DNA of 64,000 nucleotides from Vitis vinifera (GCF_030704535.1 NC_081822.1:1188001-1252000), one strand, 5' to 3'; shown: positions 13,501-26,117, counted from the first letter of the stretch. Notes: generated from the letters alone by a model not told the origin. Numbers and translations are program-made.

Positions 13501-13790
13501 CGTTTTCTTCTTTTAGACTGAGAGTGCCTGTGATGAAACTGGTGTGATCTGTATCTGCCTTGACATCCGCGATGCATCTGGCCTGAACATGAATAAGAAA
13601 CAAACAATTAGAATCGAAATTATGGCTCGTTCAGCTTCTAATATAATAATGAAAACTTGAAACACGATTTTCTCAGCAACGAAACGGAATGCTAGGGTTT
13701 TGAGAAGATGCAAAAAAAAGAATTATCGGAAAATTCAAGATTGACCTGGTATTTCAGACCATAGCCAATGCCTGATGATCCTCCTTGCAT
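5370..13790 (-). CDS. EIPR1: WD40-repeat protein, EIPR1 (TSSC1) homologue
   Basis: Thirteen coding exons on the minus strand: 13790-13746, 13582-13499, 13418-13286, 12808-12697, 11239-11140, 10343-10216, 9903-9834, 6781-6693, 6543-6501, 6125-6052, 5913-5837, 5757-5699, 5411-5370. All have GT/AG borders with matching phases and give 351 residues and a TGA stop. The start codon opens a 15-residue first exon, MQGGSSGIGYGLKYQ, matching the YGLEFQ-type start of the animal protein. WD-repeat signatures are visible: IWDLASCPYD, LFLWSLD, QFWDLRT, GICIWDLRMPK and VNLWLAS; a short polar linker with paired Ser/Asp/Glu precedes the last blade. In animals EIPR1 binds the EARP/GARP tethering complexes and supports endosomal recycling and dense-core vesicle cargo sorting; the plant role is inferred. 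The animal protein is slightly longer (about 387). Introns are long; intron 7 (3 kb) holds a retrotransposon LTR. Confidence 0.93.
8144..9646 (+). mobile_element. Probable solo LTR of a Ty1/Copia retrotransposon in EIPR1 intron 7
   Basis: The segment begins TGTTAGCCCAAGGTTCTCC, followed by a TTTTGATGATAGCAAA stretch. It carries a TATAAATAG box at 8848-8856, then a passage reading TGGAACCCTCACTTGAAAGG near 9190, and ends near an AATTCACCC...CTCTTAGG motif. This order is the usual layout of long Copia LTRs in eudicots. A GTTTT pentamer flanks it at 8139-8143 and 9647-9651, compatible with a 5-bp target duplication. The 3' terminus is TTA rather than the canonical CA, so the right boundary is uncertain. 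No gag-pol frame, primer-binding site or second LTR is seen, so a solo LTR is the simplest reading. It lies in antisense to the host gene. Confidence 0.6.
10486..10590. repeat. Compound microsatellite (TA)n(GA)n(GACA)n
   Basis: In EIPR1 intron 6, a run of about 13 TA units (10486-10512) passes directly into about 15 GA units (to 10541), then imperfect GACA/GAGACA repeats to about 10590. Likely length-polymorphic. Confidence 0.95.
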
Positions 13791-15408
13791 TGCTGCAGCC
13801 ACAGAACAACTAGAACTGCGGATTTGAGGAGCCTAGCTTAGTCCATCGGTTGACGGTAGTTCCCTCCTCAACGTATTCTCCAGACGAGGTAAAATGCAAG
13901 ACTATGGATTAGCTCTCCGATAGAACCCGGTGGAGCCCAATTGTATCATTGGGCTTGGATCTGAAAAGATTCACATGGAGCGGCCCAAGCCGAGCGAAAA
14001 AGGACAAAATAATCCTCGCTCTGGAAAATGTGATGCTAAATAATGATTTTTTTTAGTTAAAATATTCTTTTCCCTTTTTTTATGTCAAATAATATCACAT
14101 TCATGTTACGTGTCTCTTCCGTAACATCAAAAATGCTTATTTGGAAAATAATTTCAGAAGAATTCTTGCATATGCCCTTTTATTATAATTATTATCATTC
14201 ATAGAGGGCATTATGGCCCAAAAATCCTAAATACACCCTTAATTTTTCTTTTTCTTTTGTTTCCCTCAATAAGACGCATATAGAGATAGAAAATATAGAT
14301 GTATTTAGCAATCCTAGAAAAATATCCAACTCTATAAAATTTGTAACAAATGTCTATTGTAATTTTTTTTTCCAACTGAATAGTGAATGGTGGTTGGAGT
14401 CGTTGGACAACTGAATAGTGAACAGAAATATTTTTTAATCATTCTTCACTCACCACACGGTGAGATCATAAAAGGATTCCTCTGGCTATTCCTGCACTTT
14501 TCTCGCCAACCAAACAAAACTATGGCAAGATTGCAATGGGACTTGTCTGGGCTCCATACGAATATTGATAATATTAACCATTTTGTCCCATCACATACGA
14601 AACTACCCAAGAGGAAATTTGCTTGTCCACGACAACCTTGTGGTAAGCCAAATTTTGTACGAGACATATTTCATCACTACTTTTATTATCATTTTTATTA
14701 TTTTCCCACATAAATCGATTGATTGTATTTCATTTGGACGAGGTTAAATAATAAAGTGACAGTGTTATCGTATCAAATAATACTCATTGGAAAACATGAT
14801 CCATTATAATCTACTTGTACAATTTAATTATTTTACTCTTACGAATCATTTTGGTATTTGATAATTTTATTTTATTTATTTATTTATATCATCGCTTACC
14901 AATTTATAACTCATTATATATTTTTAAGTAATGTTTTCGTCACATATAACATGAAATATAATAAAAAAGAGGATATAATGTTCTATCTCATATCTTGATG
15001 ATGATATATAAGTTCAATAAAATATAGGATAAAATAAGTAATGAAATGTATTATTCATCATATTTTATTTATTTATTTTACATAGAACATGTTAATCTTA
15101 TTGTAAAATATGAAATATACATATTTCAGGTATAAAAAATTTATTTTTTATCTAATTTTAAAATTTTAATATACTCATTTTATAAAATAAATTTTCATTA
15201 TAAATTAAATTTATAATTAAAAAATAAAAACTAAAAAAATATTTATTAAATAATATATATAAATTATTTTTATATATTAAATAACATGATATAATTTATT
15301 TTATAAAATTCAAATACTTCATTAATATTATTAAACATAACAAAAATTTTATTTTTATAAATAAAAAATATTTGAATATAATATAATTTTTATTTTAAAC
15401 GTTAAAAA

Positions 15409-15439
<31 letters not shown>

Positions 15440-16610
15440 TAAAGAATATCATATCTAATAAAAAAATTATATTCTATTAAAAATCAACTATCATGTCCCA
15501 TAAATCCCATAAATTAAACGTGGTCATTATAGTTAAGGTTAAAAATTTTATAGTTGTAAAATGCATACCATAAAATTTAATTGTGTCTGTTATTTTTATA
15601 TTTTAACATTTTTACTACTAATAAATAGAAAATAAAAGTGACGGATAAAACCAGAATTGAATTTTAATTGTTTTTACTTTTTACTACTAATAACTACCGA
15701 CGCCAGTACAAAAGTCTAAGGTGTCAGATTTTAACCTTTCAATTCGCATTCATTTTGAATGCGTTTTGAATCCAAACAGAGCCGACCACTAGTCCACGAA
15801 ACAGAGGTCCGCTTCTAGAAATACGAAAGAAATAAGGGGGAAAACGGACAGCACGTGTCACTATTAAAAGGGGCCGAAGATATGTAATAATTACATCCAG
15901 CTGCCACCATCACATGGCGAGAATTTCATTTGCGGTAAACAAAGAGGATTGAGCGAAGCGAAGGCATCAAATAGGATAAGGAAGAATGTGCCCCTAAATT
16001 CCGAAATAAATGACCCATCTTTCATCTTTCATAATCGTGTAACAAAATCCCATTAACTAATTAACGTTTCAAATCTCAGTCAACAAAAGCAGTCTCTAGA
16101 AAATCCCAAATGACTCAAGGAGTGGCAAAATTCAATTATGTCTTGTCAATGTCGTGTCTGATTTGTCTTTTAAGAAATTAATTTTTTTTTTTTTAACATT
16201 GAATTAATATCTTTTTCATATTTAGTTAGTTCTATTAAATTAGTTTTATGGTTTGATTGTATCTTGATGCGTTATCGAGTAGGCAAAAAACAAAAAAAAA
16301 TTCGGATGAGAGAGGCCTATCACCTATGTAACGAGGACAAGTGTAGACGAAACGATCAGTCGTTAACTACCAGACCCCATTTATAAAAATAGATGCGGTT
16401 ACAGTTGTAATTGACTAAATTGTGCATTATTGCTTTAATTTGGTAATTATTTTGGGGTGAGATATTAAATATTATTTAGTATTTACTCCTTCCTCTCATC
16501 CTCTGCAAAACCAAGGGCCAAAGAAGGATATTGGTGAGACCATCATCCTTTTCTCTTTCTCTGATCGGATGGAAGAAGGGAAGTGGGAGATCAGGGGCAG
16601 AAAGTGAAAG
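13791..16610. other. Intergenic region between divergent EIPR1-like and DUF7796-like genes
   Basis: 13.79-14.0 kb should hold the EIPR1 promoter and leader. 14.7-15.6 kb is very AT-rich and contains a (TA)n run at 15414-15439. 15.7-16.6 kb should hold the promoter of the plus-strand gene at 16611; a CACGTG G-box lies at 15855-15860 (GCACGTGTCA). The 108-codon frame at 14387-14713 has no recognisable motif and overlaps frames on the other strand. Confidence 0.6.
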
Positions 16611-18279
16611 ATGGTGAAGAGCCCTAAGAGACTCATCACCATGAGATTGGTTTCGGATCTTGACTGGCGCATTCTTCTCCTCATCGTTCCTTGCTTCTCC
16701 CTTCTCATCTTCTTCTCCATCTCCTCTGCGGCCACCGCCGCTACTCTCAACACCATTTCCTCTTTCGCCCCTCTCAAGTCCTTCTTCTCCAACCGCACCC
16801 CGCAGCGGTCCGATGTTCTCCTGAATTCGCCTTCGCCTCCGGCTAGGGTTCCGGCGAGGGACCGGGCGAAGAAGGAAGAGTTGAATGGGTCGAGAATCGC
16901 AGTCTGTTTGGTTGGCGGAGCCAGGAGGTTCGAGCTCACCGGACCGTCGATTATGGAGAAAATCCTCAACGAGTACCCAAATTCGGATCTTTTCTTGCAC
17001 AGTCCGTTGGACCTGAACGCCTTCAAGTTCTCTCTGTTGAAAACCGCGCCCAGGATCGCAGCGATTCGAATCTTCCAGCCCAAACCGATTCCAGAAACCG
17101 AACCGCAGCTTCGAGTCCTCACCGCAAGGAACTCGCCCAATGGGATCCAGGTATAATTCAAAATAATTTAATTCAAATTTGGCGATTCTCATTTGTATTT
17201 GTCTACTTGGGGGTAAAAACAACGAGATAGCGAAACTGCAATTGCTGTATCTTTGGCCAACTCTCCAAATTGGGGCCCCGCCCGGTGAATCTAGCTCCTG
17301 GCGCATGTTAACCTCTACCCGTTGTCCTTGTGACAAATTTCCTAAAATTGAAATGGGGATGCATAGTTTTTTTGACGATAATACCCCTGCCTCCGGCTCC
17401 TCGCGAGGGGTGTATTTACTATTTATTATGTTTTCCTTTGCTTCAAATCTACTTTCCACCAATGGCTTTTATCATTCGGATGCTTGATTTTCAATTTGTT
17501 TTTGGGCATGGCAGGGTCTTTTGCAGTATTTCAATCTTGTAGAAGGGTGTCTCACGATGATCAAAGCATATCAGAAGGACAAGAATTTCACATACGACTG
17601 GATAGTTCGGACTCGTGTCGACGGTTACTGGAACGCGCCATTAGGGCCCGAATATTTTGTACCGGGAAAATACGTGGTGCCCGCCGGTTCCAACTACGGC
17701 GGACTCAACGACCGGTTTGGTGTCGGAGACCTCAACACCTCCACGGTGGCTCTCTCCCGACTGGCACTCGTTCCCCAACTAGACTCATCCGGGTTTCGCC
17801 AACTCAACTCGGAAACCGCATTCAGGGCACAGCTCACCACCCAGGGCATCCCCCACCTCACAAAACGCATCCCCTTCTGCGTTGTCAGCGACCGGAGATA
17901 CGAGTTCCCGCCGGCACGATTCGGCGTGCCAGTGGCGGCGATGTCCAGTCCGGGCCCGCTCAGCGGCGCCAAGTGCAGGCCATGCGAACCGGTGTGCCAA
18001 GGGCCGTGCGTGGCGGATGTGATAGGGTCGCTAATTAAAGGTTGGAGCTGGACCGACTGGGCCAACGGGAGTCTGCAGCTCTGCGACGCTCATGGGGAGT
18101 GGGAGAAGGGTTGGGAGAAGAGATTCGACCGAGTCGCGGGGTCAAAACTCGCCCGAGCCAGGAAACGAGTTGGGGCATTGAGATTAAAGGATTGCGTGAA
18201 GGACTTTGAGGAGATGAGGAACCGAACTAGCAACTGGGACGCCCCAACGGCCAGCGAGATTTGTAAACTGGGGTTGTAG
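16611..18279 (+). CDS. Type II membrane protein, DUF7796-like (glycosyltransferase-like) family
   Basis: Two exons, 16611-17150 and 17515-18279, with a phase-0 GT/AG intron of 364 bp give 434 residues and a TAG stop. A short basic N-terminus is followed by a hydrophobic segment at about residues 20-43 ([18 protein letters not shown]), a signal-anchor arrangement typical of Golgi type II proteins. The conserved core starts with [20 protein letters not shown] at about residue 94; exon 2 carries [24 protein letters not shown] and a Cys-rich [12 protein letters not shown] stretch. The RTRVDGYW motif and fold context recall nucleotide-sugar glycosyltransferases, but I cannot identify a catalytic activity. 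Arabidopsis relatives are, as I recall, those annotated as calcium-ion-binding proteins (AT4G12700/AT2G04280 type); that is from memory. The coding region is markedly GC-richer than its surroundings. Confidence 0.85.
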
Positions 18280-19930
18280 TGGGGGTATTTTGGGAATTGT
18301 AGAAATGAATTTTTTTTTCCCTCCCTTTTTTATAATATTCAGAAATACACTGTGTAATTTCAAAAGAAAAAAATTCTATTAGATTTAAATTTAGTTGGCC
18401 GCCCTCTTGTACAAGTCAAATGCTTTTCGGAAACGTTGGGGACCACAGAAATAAATGAGTTTCTGACCTAATTCCCAGAGTGGCAGTGATGATGAATATT
18501 GCTGGCTAATTTGGGCCTTCATCATCTGAGTGACTTTGTTGTTGAGTTGGATGAATGACTTTTCCTACAAAATGACCATCCACTAAAATGGTCTGATTGG
18601 TTTGGTAGAGTAGGTTTAAAAAATAAAATAAAATAATCGATAGAACCTAATTCAATCAAATCAAGTTTGTCTAAACAATTAAATTATTGATTCGTAAAAG
18701 TTATTTCAAATTAGTTTGATTTGAAGTTAGAAAATATTTTCAAAATTTTAAATTCATAACAGCAATTATCAAGAGTACTGATGGAGCCGCACAACATGGG
18801 TTGCGTGCAATTGCCAGTAAGCTACACGATCTTTTTTTTGCGCTTTAAAATAAATTCTCATATTTGTCTCCATCAACCGTCACTAAATATAAATATTAAT
18901 ATCAGATAATCTTAACTAATAAGAGATAATAATCTTAAAATATTATTAAGAGACGTGGAAATTAAAATTTTATTTATAATTTGCTAATTGAATCCACTCC
19001 ATGATGACTAATAGCTTCCACCACTAAAGCTTGCTTGACCTACTCCAAGTACGTGTTGGGTGTGGGACTTGTACGTGTCTGTATAGTTTGCTGAGATGGT
19101 GGGCTTATGAGTCATGTCGCCTGTCATGGGCTTGATCAACTCCGAAGCAATTAGGATTGCCTGGAATAATGAATGCAGCTTGATCATTGATTCTGATCGT
19201 GCTTCCAATGAGATGCTTCTTGTCTTCTTATTTTATTTTAAATTAACCAGTAGCTTTTGGTTTTGATTCAATTTGATAATTAAAAAAAAAAATACATTTT
19301 GGGTGTTTTTGAATTTGACCAAAAAAAGTTGTACGTTAGGGTTGGAAAGAATATACGGCAGCTATACGTATAAGGTGGGCTACGTGTCATGTGAGTACGA
19401 GGTTGTGCCATTTACCTTTGCAACTATTTTTATTGTCCTAAATGCCATAAGAGTTTCATAAAAAAAAAAAATTTTAAAACTTTAAATAAAAGAACTTTCA
19501 AATACATAATCATCAGTGTAAATGGTTTATAATCCAATAAATAACTCTCTTATAAAAATATATTTAATACAAATTTTAAATTATTTTTAAAAATAATTAA
19601 TTAATTAAAAATAATTTCCTAATAATTTTAAAAGACACAGTAAATCTTTTAGAAAGAAAAAATAAAAAAAATTATTTTATTTAATTCTAATCCAAGATGC
19701 AATAATTCAAAGTTCACACCTGATCCTAATGCCTCTCCCAAATTGAACCATATATCCTATAAATACAGGTATACAAATTTACATTTTTCAAAATTTGTGC
19801 ACACTAAATTACTTTTATTTTCAAGAAAATTAGTCTGGAAGCTTTTACTAATGCTTAAAAAAATAACTTTATTTGATAAGCCAATCCAAACAGACCTTAG
19901 TGGACAGTTGTACCATACAACACTTGTTAT
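18280..19930. other. Intergenic region, 3' to both flanking genes
   Basis: No convincing gene. Two short frames (19008-19208 minus, 19273-19461 plus) show no family motif. TACGTGT motifs occur at about 19050, 19072 and 19381. The 3' UTR of the DUF7796-like gene should occupy the first 100-200 bases. Confidence 0.55.
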
Positions 19931-20203
19931 TTACTGAATATAAGACTGGCCGGTGATATCAGTATCTCGATCACCGGTTGACGGCGGTGGCTTGTGCTTG
20001 GGCTGGATGTTGGGCCCCTCTGGCCCATCTGCACTCTGCGTGTTGCTGGCCGGCGACTTTACCAGCTTTCTCGATGGCTCGTCGTCGGCTCCGTACAATC
20101 CGCCGCCGTAAGCATCGTGAGTGAGTGGCTCCATCGGTGAAATATTGGGTGGCTGCTTCTGTTTCTCTGCCCCCTTCTCCATCTTCTCGCTCTCCCTCTG
20201 CAT
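19931..20203 (-). CDS. Small hydrophilic seed-maturation (PM41/LEA-like) protein
   Basis: A single-exon 90-residue frame running from ATG at 20203 to TGA. The product is very hydrophilic, rich in Lys, Glu, Gln, Pro and Ser, with no membrane segment. It contains NISPMEPLTHDAYGGGLYG and ends with PKHKPPPSTGDRDTDITGQ followed by SYIQ. I recall the MEPLxHxAYGGG and the C-terminal PPPSTGDRDxDITGQSYIQ motifs from small seed-maturation proteins such as soybean PM41; this identification is from memory. A role as an intrinsically disordered, desiccation-associated protein is inferred. Support comes from a compact GC-richer frame and from several ACGT elements about 115-190 bp upstream of the start codon, as expected for an ABA/seed gene. 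Confidence 0.68.
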   Translation of the reverse strand: MQRESEKMEKGAEKQKQPPNISPMEPLTHDAYGGGLYGADDEPSRKLVKSPASNTQSADGPEGPNIQPKHKPPPSTGDRDTDITGQSYIQ

Positions 20204-20318
20204 TTTTTCCTCCTACAGTTTAAAGTACGTTTATCAGTTGCCAGTTACTACATGGCTTTTTTATCGGCTTTGCCAAAGATACAGGTGTCCAATTTGTGTG
20301 ATTTGGCGACCAGAGAAG

Positions 20319-20390
20319 TGCCACGTAAGTGGTAGTTTCTACGTCTTCGCATCATGAGGCACGTGTTATCTGTAGAAATGCCACGTAATG
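20319..20390 (-). promoter_or_regulatory. ACGT (ABRE/G-box) cluster upstream of the small seed-maturation-type gene
   Basis: Four ACGT cores lie within about 65 bp: GCCACGTAAG (core 20323-20326), TACGTC (20341-20344), GGCACGTGTT with a full CACGTG palindrome (20360-20365) and GCCACGTAAT (20383-20386). On the gene's strand two read as TACGTGGC, the classical ABA-responsive element. They are 115-185 bp upstream of the ATG at 20203. ABA and ABI3/ABI5-type control is inferred. Confidence 0.55.
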
Positions 20391-20944
20391 TTGCTTGTGG
20401 TACTGATATGGGCCTACACCGCTTCAGTCTCAGGAGTCCAAATGAATGTCTATCTCGATTCTTGAGTCTAGGTATTGGCTGTCGCTCGTGCGATTGGGCT
20501 CTCACAAGGCCCAATTTGGTTCCTGTCATGAGTGATGGCCCAAAGGTCACCACTCCAATGGCACTTGCTAAGATACAAAGATTGAATTGATCAAGTGAAA
20601 ACGTTGAAATTTAAATTTTTGAGAGTTGAGAAGAAATAAAAGAATAATTGAAGCCTTGTTTAAGAGAGTTTCTTAAATGTTTTATTAAATGTTAAAAACG
20701 GTTGAACATAATTTTTAAAAGTGTTTGCATAAAAGTTTTAATTTTGCGATTTATGTAATTTACAAAAGCAAGGAGGCCCATGCGTTAATGTGAGGTTTTT
20801 TTATAGACATTCAATAGAATATTGATGACAACAAAATAAGTGGTTAGAATTTAATTATTTTCATTAAATGAAAGTAGGAAGTTTTGTCAAGAAAAAGAAA
20901 TAACTTAGAAGAATTTTTCAATAAAGTACAAATGACAAACTTAA

Positions 20945-21447
20945 ATTATTTTTAATTCTAGGTTGAAGCGAGTGTTTGGTAAATTAATTTAATGACTTAA
21001 ACTAACATAATAATTTAATTTAAGTCACTGATTAAATTAAGTATATTTGATATAATAATCTAATAGTGTGACTTAAAATAAAAAATAACTTTAAGTAATA
21101 AGTAAAAATAATTAACTTATTTTTAAGTTCATATCTTCATTTTACATTTTTACTCTCATTTTACCTAATTATCTTCACGATCTCAACTATTACTTGTTTT
21201 CCTTTATCTTAATTATAATTTATGAGGATAAATATGTCAATTTGATAATTTAAAATAAGTTTTAAATTAATTTTATTACATTATCTTAATACTTAAAGTA
21301 AAAATTAAGTAATAAGTTTCAGATTAATAATTTAACTTAAAGTCAACTTAAGTCATTAAGTAATAAGTATTAAATTTTACCAAAAGTTAATAATTTATGT
21401 ATAATTTAACTTAAATTTAATTTAAATATTAAGTTTTATCAAACCGC
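20945..21447. mobile_element. Probable AT-rich MITE
   Basis: The left end GAGTGTTTGGTAAATTAATT and the reverse complement of the right end, GCGGTTTGATAAAACTTAAT, are similar, and the interior is dominated by TTAAGT/ACTTAA inverted motifs able to fold back. This GTTTGGTAAA-type terminus is common in plant MITEs. I found no clear target duplication, so the boundaries are approximate. Confidence 0.4.
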
Positions 21448-21943
21448 CATAAGTACAATTAACTAAATTCATGCTCATTAATTTTTTGAAGGATAAGCCT
21501 TGATCATTTCAATGCAAAACATTTTTTTTATGAAACATATCATACAAATCTTTTGAGATTCACGATCTTCTTGGAAGTACTCACAATATTTTAAAAAATA
21601 ACTTGGGCACAAAGGCATGAATTGTATTGAATTTGGGACTTTAAAAAACATGAGTTTTTTTTCATATACACTTGGGTGATCTATCAAAAGGTTGATTAAT
21701 TACTTTATTCCTAGCATCCCATAAAACTTGGTTTTGTGGTCAATCATGTGATCAATCAATTAAAATGTTTCTCCTCGATGGTTAGTTAGGTGATTTACTA
21801 GATGATTGATCGGTTTAATGAGATTTAATACCTACAAGCTACTTTGTGTAAAACTTAATAGGAATGTTTTCTTGACTGCATCTGTGAGTTTTGAATGATC
21901 AAAAAATCATTGCATTCAGGTAAGAGAGTTTCAATGCCTTGCA

Positions 21944-22902
21944 TAGGAATGATAATTTTCTGAGTAATTCGGGTCACCCGCCCCTATTGGGACGGGTATG
22001 GGAATATCCTATTCAGGTATAGAACGGGTTTGGGGAATATATAAAACCCCGAATTGGGTTTAGGGCGGGGATGGGTTTTGCAGTTTCCGCCTCGCCCCGT
22101 ATTTGAATTACCAATTTACCCTTATGTGATTACAAAATACCCAAAAAGTCCTCCATATATGATCATTTATTCCTCAAGTTTTAGGGTTATTTCGCTCGTG
22201 AGAGAGTCAGAGGGCTTTCGCTCTCAGAGGGTTTTTGTTCTCATTTCTTCCTAAATTGCTTAGGGTTCTTTTGCTCGTAAGAGGCTTTTCGTTTTCTCAT
22301 TCTTCCTAAATTGCTCAGGGTTCTTTTGCTCGCAAGAGGCCTTTCATTTTCTCATTTCTTCCCGTTTTATCATTTATTCCTAAATTGCTTCTTCCCATTT
22401 CACCCTAAAAGTACAATTTTTGCTTTGAAAACCAAAATACCAAATTCGTAGACAACAAATTATTAGGATTTCTATGGATTCCTCATTTCCAGGTAAGAAA
22501 ACCCTAAGTTTTAAGGCTTTGTTAGAAATGTCTTGTTTTTCATATTTTCTCGTTTTGGTTGATGGATTTGAGATTTTTTGGGTTGTTTATTTGTAGATCT
22601 ATGCATTTTGTTCTCGTATGTGCAGTTTGCAGTTTTGTTGCACAACAAATGCTTGATTAAATGTGTTTATGATAACCCATATAACTTTTATTGAAATTTC
22701 AAAGACCCATGTTCTGTAAAAGCATAATTCCCGAAAATACATTTGGGACGGAGATGAGATTATCAGCTCTTTTGTAAATGGGCATGGGGGACACCAACTC
22801 GCCCCGCCCTGGGTTTGGGACAGGGATGAGAAAAAATATATATAACCGGGACGGAAATGGGGTAGGGATGGCCTGTCCCATACCCGCCCCTTGCCATCCC
22901 TA
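21944..22902. mobile_element. Non-autonomous hAT-type element with perfect 8-bp target duplication
   Basis: The octamer GCCTTGCA occurs immediately on both sides (21936-21943 and 22903-22910), the duplication length expected for hAT transposition. Termini are TAGGAATGATAA on the left and, reverse-complemented, TAGGGATGGCAA on the right, an imperfect TIR. GC-rich subterminal blocks built from CCCGCCCC / GGGACGGG motifs lie at about 21968-22100 and 22740-22890. The interior has a duplicated block of about 60 bp (CTTCCTAAATTGCT...GCTCGTAAGAGG) at about 22245-22350. An ATG at 22474 followed by a consensus donor at 22493 looks like a retained first exon (MDSSFP). No transposase domain is present. 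Confidence 0.88.
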
Positions 22903-22910
22903 GCCTTGCA

Positions 22911-25900
22911 AATGTATTTCTTCCCTTACTTTAAAAAATTATTGGTTCTACCTTAAAGCTTGGCATCCTTAACATTTGTACCTTATCGTTATTATAAGCT
23001 CTTACATTTGTTGCAAAATTTTCATATTGTTCTCCCTTAGTGAGAGTTTTAAAAAAATACCTAAACATTTGTAAATGGTCATTGGAATCTTGAATCCAAG
23101 CGTAAATTGACTTTGAAAAGCCTCGATTGAAACTACTTTTGATTAAGTGGAACATTTTCAAATTGGAAAAAAATGTGAAGAGAGTGGATGTATGTGGCTG
23201 CCAAATCACTACAAAAATCACCATTTGCACCATCTTCTCTCTTTTATACTACAATTTATTTAAATTATTGCATTGTATTCATACATATTGAACTTTAATT
23301 TATCAAGATACTTTGTTTCATTTAGAATTTGACCAACACCCAATTCATCCTCTTCTTGAATGTAGAAATTGGTTGAGTTAGCTTAATTCACACCATGTTT
23401 TTCCTTAAACACAATACTTAAATCATATTTCTATTTAATTAGAATTTTCAAAAATATCATATTGATTCTTGTCTTTAATAAAATTACTTTTAAAATATGA
23501 CTTTCCAACTTGAAAGTTAAATACTATCTCAAGTATGACTTAAATGTTATGCCCAAAAGTTTAGTTTATATTGGAAAATCATATTTTGAAAATGTTGTAC
23601 CAAAATAAGGATAATTTTTATATTATTATTGTCGAGTTTTATGCATATACATAGTCTTTTTTTAACATATTTTATTTTCTATCTTTATATTTCTCTTAAT
23701 AAAATTAGTAATTCAAAGATAAATCTAATTGCATACAAAGACATACGATATACATAACAAACTACCCACAAAGTCTTTCAAAGACTGTGAATATAAAAAC
23801 TATATGATCAAATGATCGTAAAACTCAAATTTAATGTATATAAAATTATTTGACAAAAGTTATCTTTAGGACTTGGGTCTTAGAACTTATACTAGATCTC
23901 ATGCTCATGATGCAACGCTACATATGCTCCATAATGAACTCCTCAACACTTCTAGCGGATGCAAATCTCTTTTAAGAAAAAGAACAATTACAAACAATTT
24001 TTAGAGTTTCAGAATATGAAAATGTCAATAATATTTATATATATAGAGGGACAAAATCCTAGTAAACAAGAATCCTAATTTTTCAAAAAGATTGTTATTA
24101 AAAAATTGAAAAAATTGTAAATTTAATTTTTGAAAATTTTTATAACAAATGGTCAAGTATTAGGTAAATAGAATGCTCGAGCGAAGAACTTAAATGCTCA
24201 AAGAGTTATTTATTTGAAAAATATAATTCATAAAGCTAAAATTCGAATAGTCTAAATGATTAAATGAACATGATCAACTTAAACTAAATACCCCAATACA
24301 TTAACACATATTAATTAACCTCTCGGAAAACTTAGTTACCCGGCCAACCTTGTTGCGCATGCCTACTTCGCCAAATTATTGCAAGACTGTCGGTATTTTT
24401 ATCTAATGTCTCAAATATTTTTATATTCCAAAAGAACTCCAAATCCAAATCCCTAACCTTAATCCTTCAAAAAAAGAGAAACTTATTAAACCCTTGGGTT
24501 CCCCTAAAGGACCTTGACCTCTAGCCAGATAATTCCGATCCGACACCGCCAAAAACATTGCATATTCTCTCCACCCTAATAATCCTGTAGCAGTAGTAAT
24601 CCGCATGTATTTTAAAGATACCTTGTCCTACTCCTCCCAATAATTCCCATGTGGGATGGCTCCAACAGTACTGCATCGTCTTATGCTCCATGCATGAACG
24701 CTACCACCCATTCGCCCCCTCGCTGCATTGAAACGAAGAATCTCGTGACTTTTGTCGCCAAGAGTTACGAGCTTCAATGAGCTGATGACAGGTATTATTC
24801 AAGTGTATGGAGCCACGTTTTTCATTTACTTTTTTCTGGTGGTCGTTAGCCATAAAGGTTTGATGGAATCAATGGGTCCTTATTATTAAACTGGTGACAC
24901 TCAGACTTCAAGTCTTCGTTCTTGGACGGGCGTTTTTTATAGGTGAGAGATGGTATGTTGGGTGAGTCAACGGCCACGCCACCTCAAGCCTTAATCATCA
25001 CCTACTACATGTTTTCCACCTTGGCCCATTGGAAATTCCAAGTGCTAGACCCCAAACTTTCAGGAACCACTTCATTTGAATACATATATTAAATTAAATA
25101 CCATTTCTATGGGTACCATGCTAATGTTCTATTCAATTCCATGATACAAGAATTGTTATCGGAATATGATTAATATAATTAAAGAATGAAACCCCTTTCA
25201 ATGAATCAAATTAGATATTATTATTTGTTACAATTAATGATATAGAGTTTATTGGATAGTAATTTTACAAACATATTCTTAGTCACTTTATTTTAAAATC
25301 AATTGATTGTGAATGACAATAAGTTAATAATCCTTTATGTGATTTGATGTTGAAGATCCTCAAAATCTTGAGAAAAAAAAAAAAAAGATTTTCTTTTACC
25401 ATTTTCTGGATATAGAGATAATTTTTTTGCCATTTTTTTGGAGATGTTATGAGTGGTCTTAATTGAGGAGAAACAGTCTCCCTTTGATGCTTTTTATAGT
25501 CACTCTTCATATGAATGAACAATATTTACTTTCCTATAGGCTTTTTGCTAAATGGTAAAGTAGCGACACAGTTTATCAAGACGACACCATTGGTAGTTAA
25601 GTCATGAGCTTGGTTTAACCTGGAGGTAGTGAGTCGAGAATGTACCTCCTTATGGGTAGTGTTATACTAACATCTTCTTATTTCAGGGACGTATTATGAC
25701 CAGATACTCATTTTCAAGGTATCTTATTTTTGCGTCACTAAATGTCATACTCACTTATATTTATTTCGAAACAAAAGCTTATAACAATGTTTGAGTACTC
25801 GTTATCCCATCACATACTAATCTCAAGTCTTTTGTTATTTGATGAATCTTATAAAAGAGGCTAATCATCTTAATTTATCTTAAATTCATTTTTTAATCAT

Positions 25901-26117
25901 CATTTTCATGAGTAGCAATATCATTGTATGTCTAACATTATCTATTGATTCCTACCAATACGATGATTTGTTGGCATAATATAATTTCTCATGTTTATGT
26001 TATTGAGAAATGACTATTAATTAAATTGTTTATTAAATAAATATTATAGTTTATTTTCAATAAAAAGGCAAAGCAATAGAACGAGTCTTAAAACATAAGC
26101 AATAAAATGCCACATAG

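Noticed and set aside
16476..17462. 328-codon minus-strand frame
   Set aside because: It is antisense to exon 1 of the DUF7796-like gene and crosses its intron; the GC-rich third positions of the true gene keep it open. Composition is Arg/Gly/Glu-rich without domains.
17694..18065. 123-codon antisense frame in the second exon
   Set aside because: A shadow of the strongly coding plus-strand frame.
24421..25060. Possible gene in the GC-richer patch
   Set aside because: Only a 61-codon frame without motif, and no splice-consistent continuation was found.
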